The notes under the pieces are model-generated. The model was not told the DNA's origin. It searched no databases and worked only from the letters and a program-made list of their open reading frames with translations. Of a stretch of 6,261 nt of DNA, positions 5,839 through 6,261 are shown piece after piece. Origin of the DNA: Candidatus Solibacter sp. (GTDB lineage: Bacteria; Acidobacteriota; Terriglobia; Bryobacterales; Bryobacteraceae); assembly GCA_017883345.1 (NCBI GenBank), contig JADGNT010000319.1:1-6261 (forward strand), given 5' to 3'. The stretch's first letter is position 1, and each line of letters begins with the position of its first letter. A program made the position numbers and the translations under genes.

Positions 5839-6261
5839 CTAATTGACCCAGGGGCCGCGGCCCTGCTTCTTCATGTAGACCTGGAACTTTCTCTTGGCGC
5901 GCTGCAGTTTCCATTGGCGATACGCGCCGCCCCAGTCCGGCAGCTTCAGCCGAATCCCCGGCACGCGCGATTTCAGGTAAACGAACCCCACCACCATGCC
6001 ACCCAGGTGGGCGATATTGCTGACTCCGCTGTTCACCCCGGTCGACATCCACAACTCGATGGCCGCATAGATCATGACCATGTACTTGGCCTTGATGGGA
6101 AACAGGAAGTTCATCAGCACGGTCTGGTCGGGATAGCAGACGCCGAAGGCCAGCAGGAGGCCGTAGATCGCGCCCGAAGCGCCGATCGTGCTGGTATGCC
6201 AGTTGCCGATCACGGCGTTAAGCAGGACATCGCACAGACCGGCGCCGATGCCGCAGATGAA
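5839..6261 (-). CDS. Rhomboid-family intramembrane serine protease (C-terminal part, truncated by window edge)
   Basis: The last 140 residues of a polytopic membrane protein; the open frame continues without a stop to the right edge, so the N-terminus is outside the window. The catalytic serine is visible in GASGAIYG (fragment residue 29), at the start of a membrane helix. The catalytic histidine is in NIAHLGGMVVGF (fragment residue 85), within another helix that has the GxxxG-like packing glycines typical of rhomboids. After the last helix comes a basic cytoplasmic tail (RQWKLQRAKRKFQVYMKKQ) of about 40 residues ending in WVN. Rhomboids cleave transmembrane segments of other membrane proteins within the bilayer; the substrate is unknown. 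An internal GTG at 6213 is not the real start, because coding sequence typical of the preceding helix (FICGIGAGLCDVLLN) continues upstream in frame. The next gene starts 123 bp downstream, so the two are probably separate units. Confidence 0.92.
   Translation of the reverse strand, partial: FICGIGAGLCDVLLNAVIGNWHTSTIGASGAIYGLLLAFGVCYPDQTVLMNFLFPIKAKYMVMIYAAIELWMSTGVNSGVSNIAHLGGMVVGFVYLKSRVPGIRLKLPDWGGAYRQWKLQRAKRKFQVYMKKQGRGPWVN

Noticed and set aside
1..6261. A new multi-gene defence, toxin-antitoxin or secretion system
   Set aside because: The genes fall into ordinary separate families and units. Nothing in motif content or gene order joins the rhomboid, VWFA protein, response regulator, GH3 and dehydrogenases into one system.
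1..6261. CRISPR array, tRNA or rRNA genes
   Set aside because: No regularly spaced direct repeats, cloverleaf-like arms or ribosomal RNA sequence were seen, and the gaps are at most 196 bp.

Overview
The window is about 6.3 kb of GC-rich DNA. All seven supported genes lie on the minus strand, so transcription runs from high to low coordinates. The best clue to the source is the gene at 4573-5715, whose product matches the VWFA-related family that is greatly expanded in Acidobacteria. Together with the high GC content, the rhomboid, the A24 prepilin peptidase with its conserved C-terminal half, and the sugar-acid dehydrogenases, it suggests an acidobacterium, probably near the Solibacter/Bryobacterales group. 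This placement is inferred from gene content, not from a marker gene.

Layout in transcription order: (1) 5839-6261, the C-terminal part of a rhomboid intramembrane serine protease that runs off the right edge. (2) A 123-bp gap with two small hairpins. (3) 4573-5715, an exported VWFA-related protein. (4) A 196-bp gap holding a roughly 130-nt imperfect palindrome and a good sigma70-type promoter. (5) 3924-4376, a single-domain response regulator. (6) 2071-3900, starting 23 nt further on, a secreted two-domain GH3 beta-N-acetylhexosaminidase of NagZ type. (7) A 131-bp gap with two hairpins and a 12-bp palindrome. (8) 1370-1939, an A24 prepilin peptidase of CpaA/TadV type. (9) 337-1356, a zinc-dependent medium-chain dehydrogenase. 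(10) 1-331, the N-terminal part of an SDR oxidoreductase resembling KduD or gluconate 5-dehydrogenase, which runs off the left edge.

Three groupings are likely. The response regulator and GH3 enzyme look like one transcription unit starting at the promoter at 4393-4422. The two dehydrogenases are separated by 5 nt and look like a functional pair for oxidising or epimerising a sugar acid or polyol. The prepilin peptidase lies 13 nt upstream of them and could be co-transcribed, although no pilus gene is visible. The rhomboid and VWFA genes look like separate units.

No mobile element, CRISPR array, tRNA or rRNA was seen. The coding content is ordinary for such a genome. The least explained sequence is the nested inverted-repeat element at 4424-4552, just upstream of the response-regulator promoter. 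The VWFA protein, whose metal-binding motif is degenerate, is the most unusual protein.
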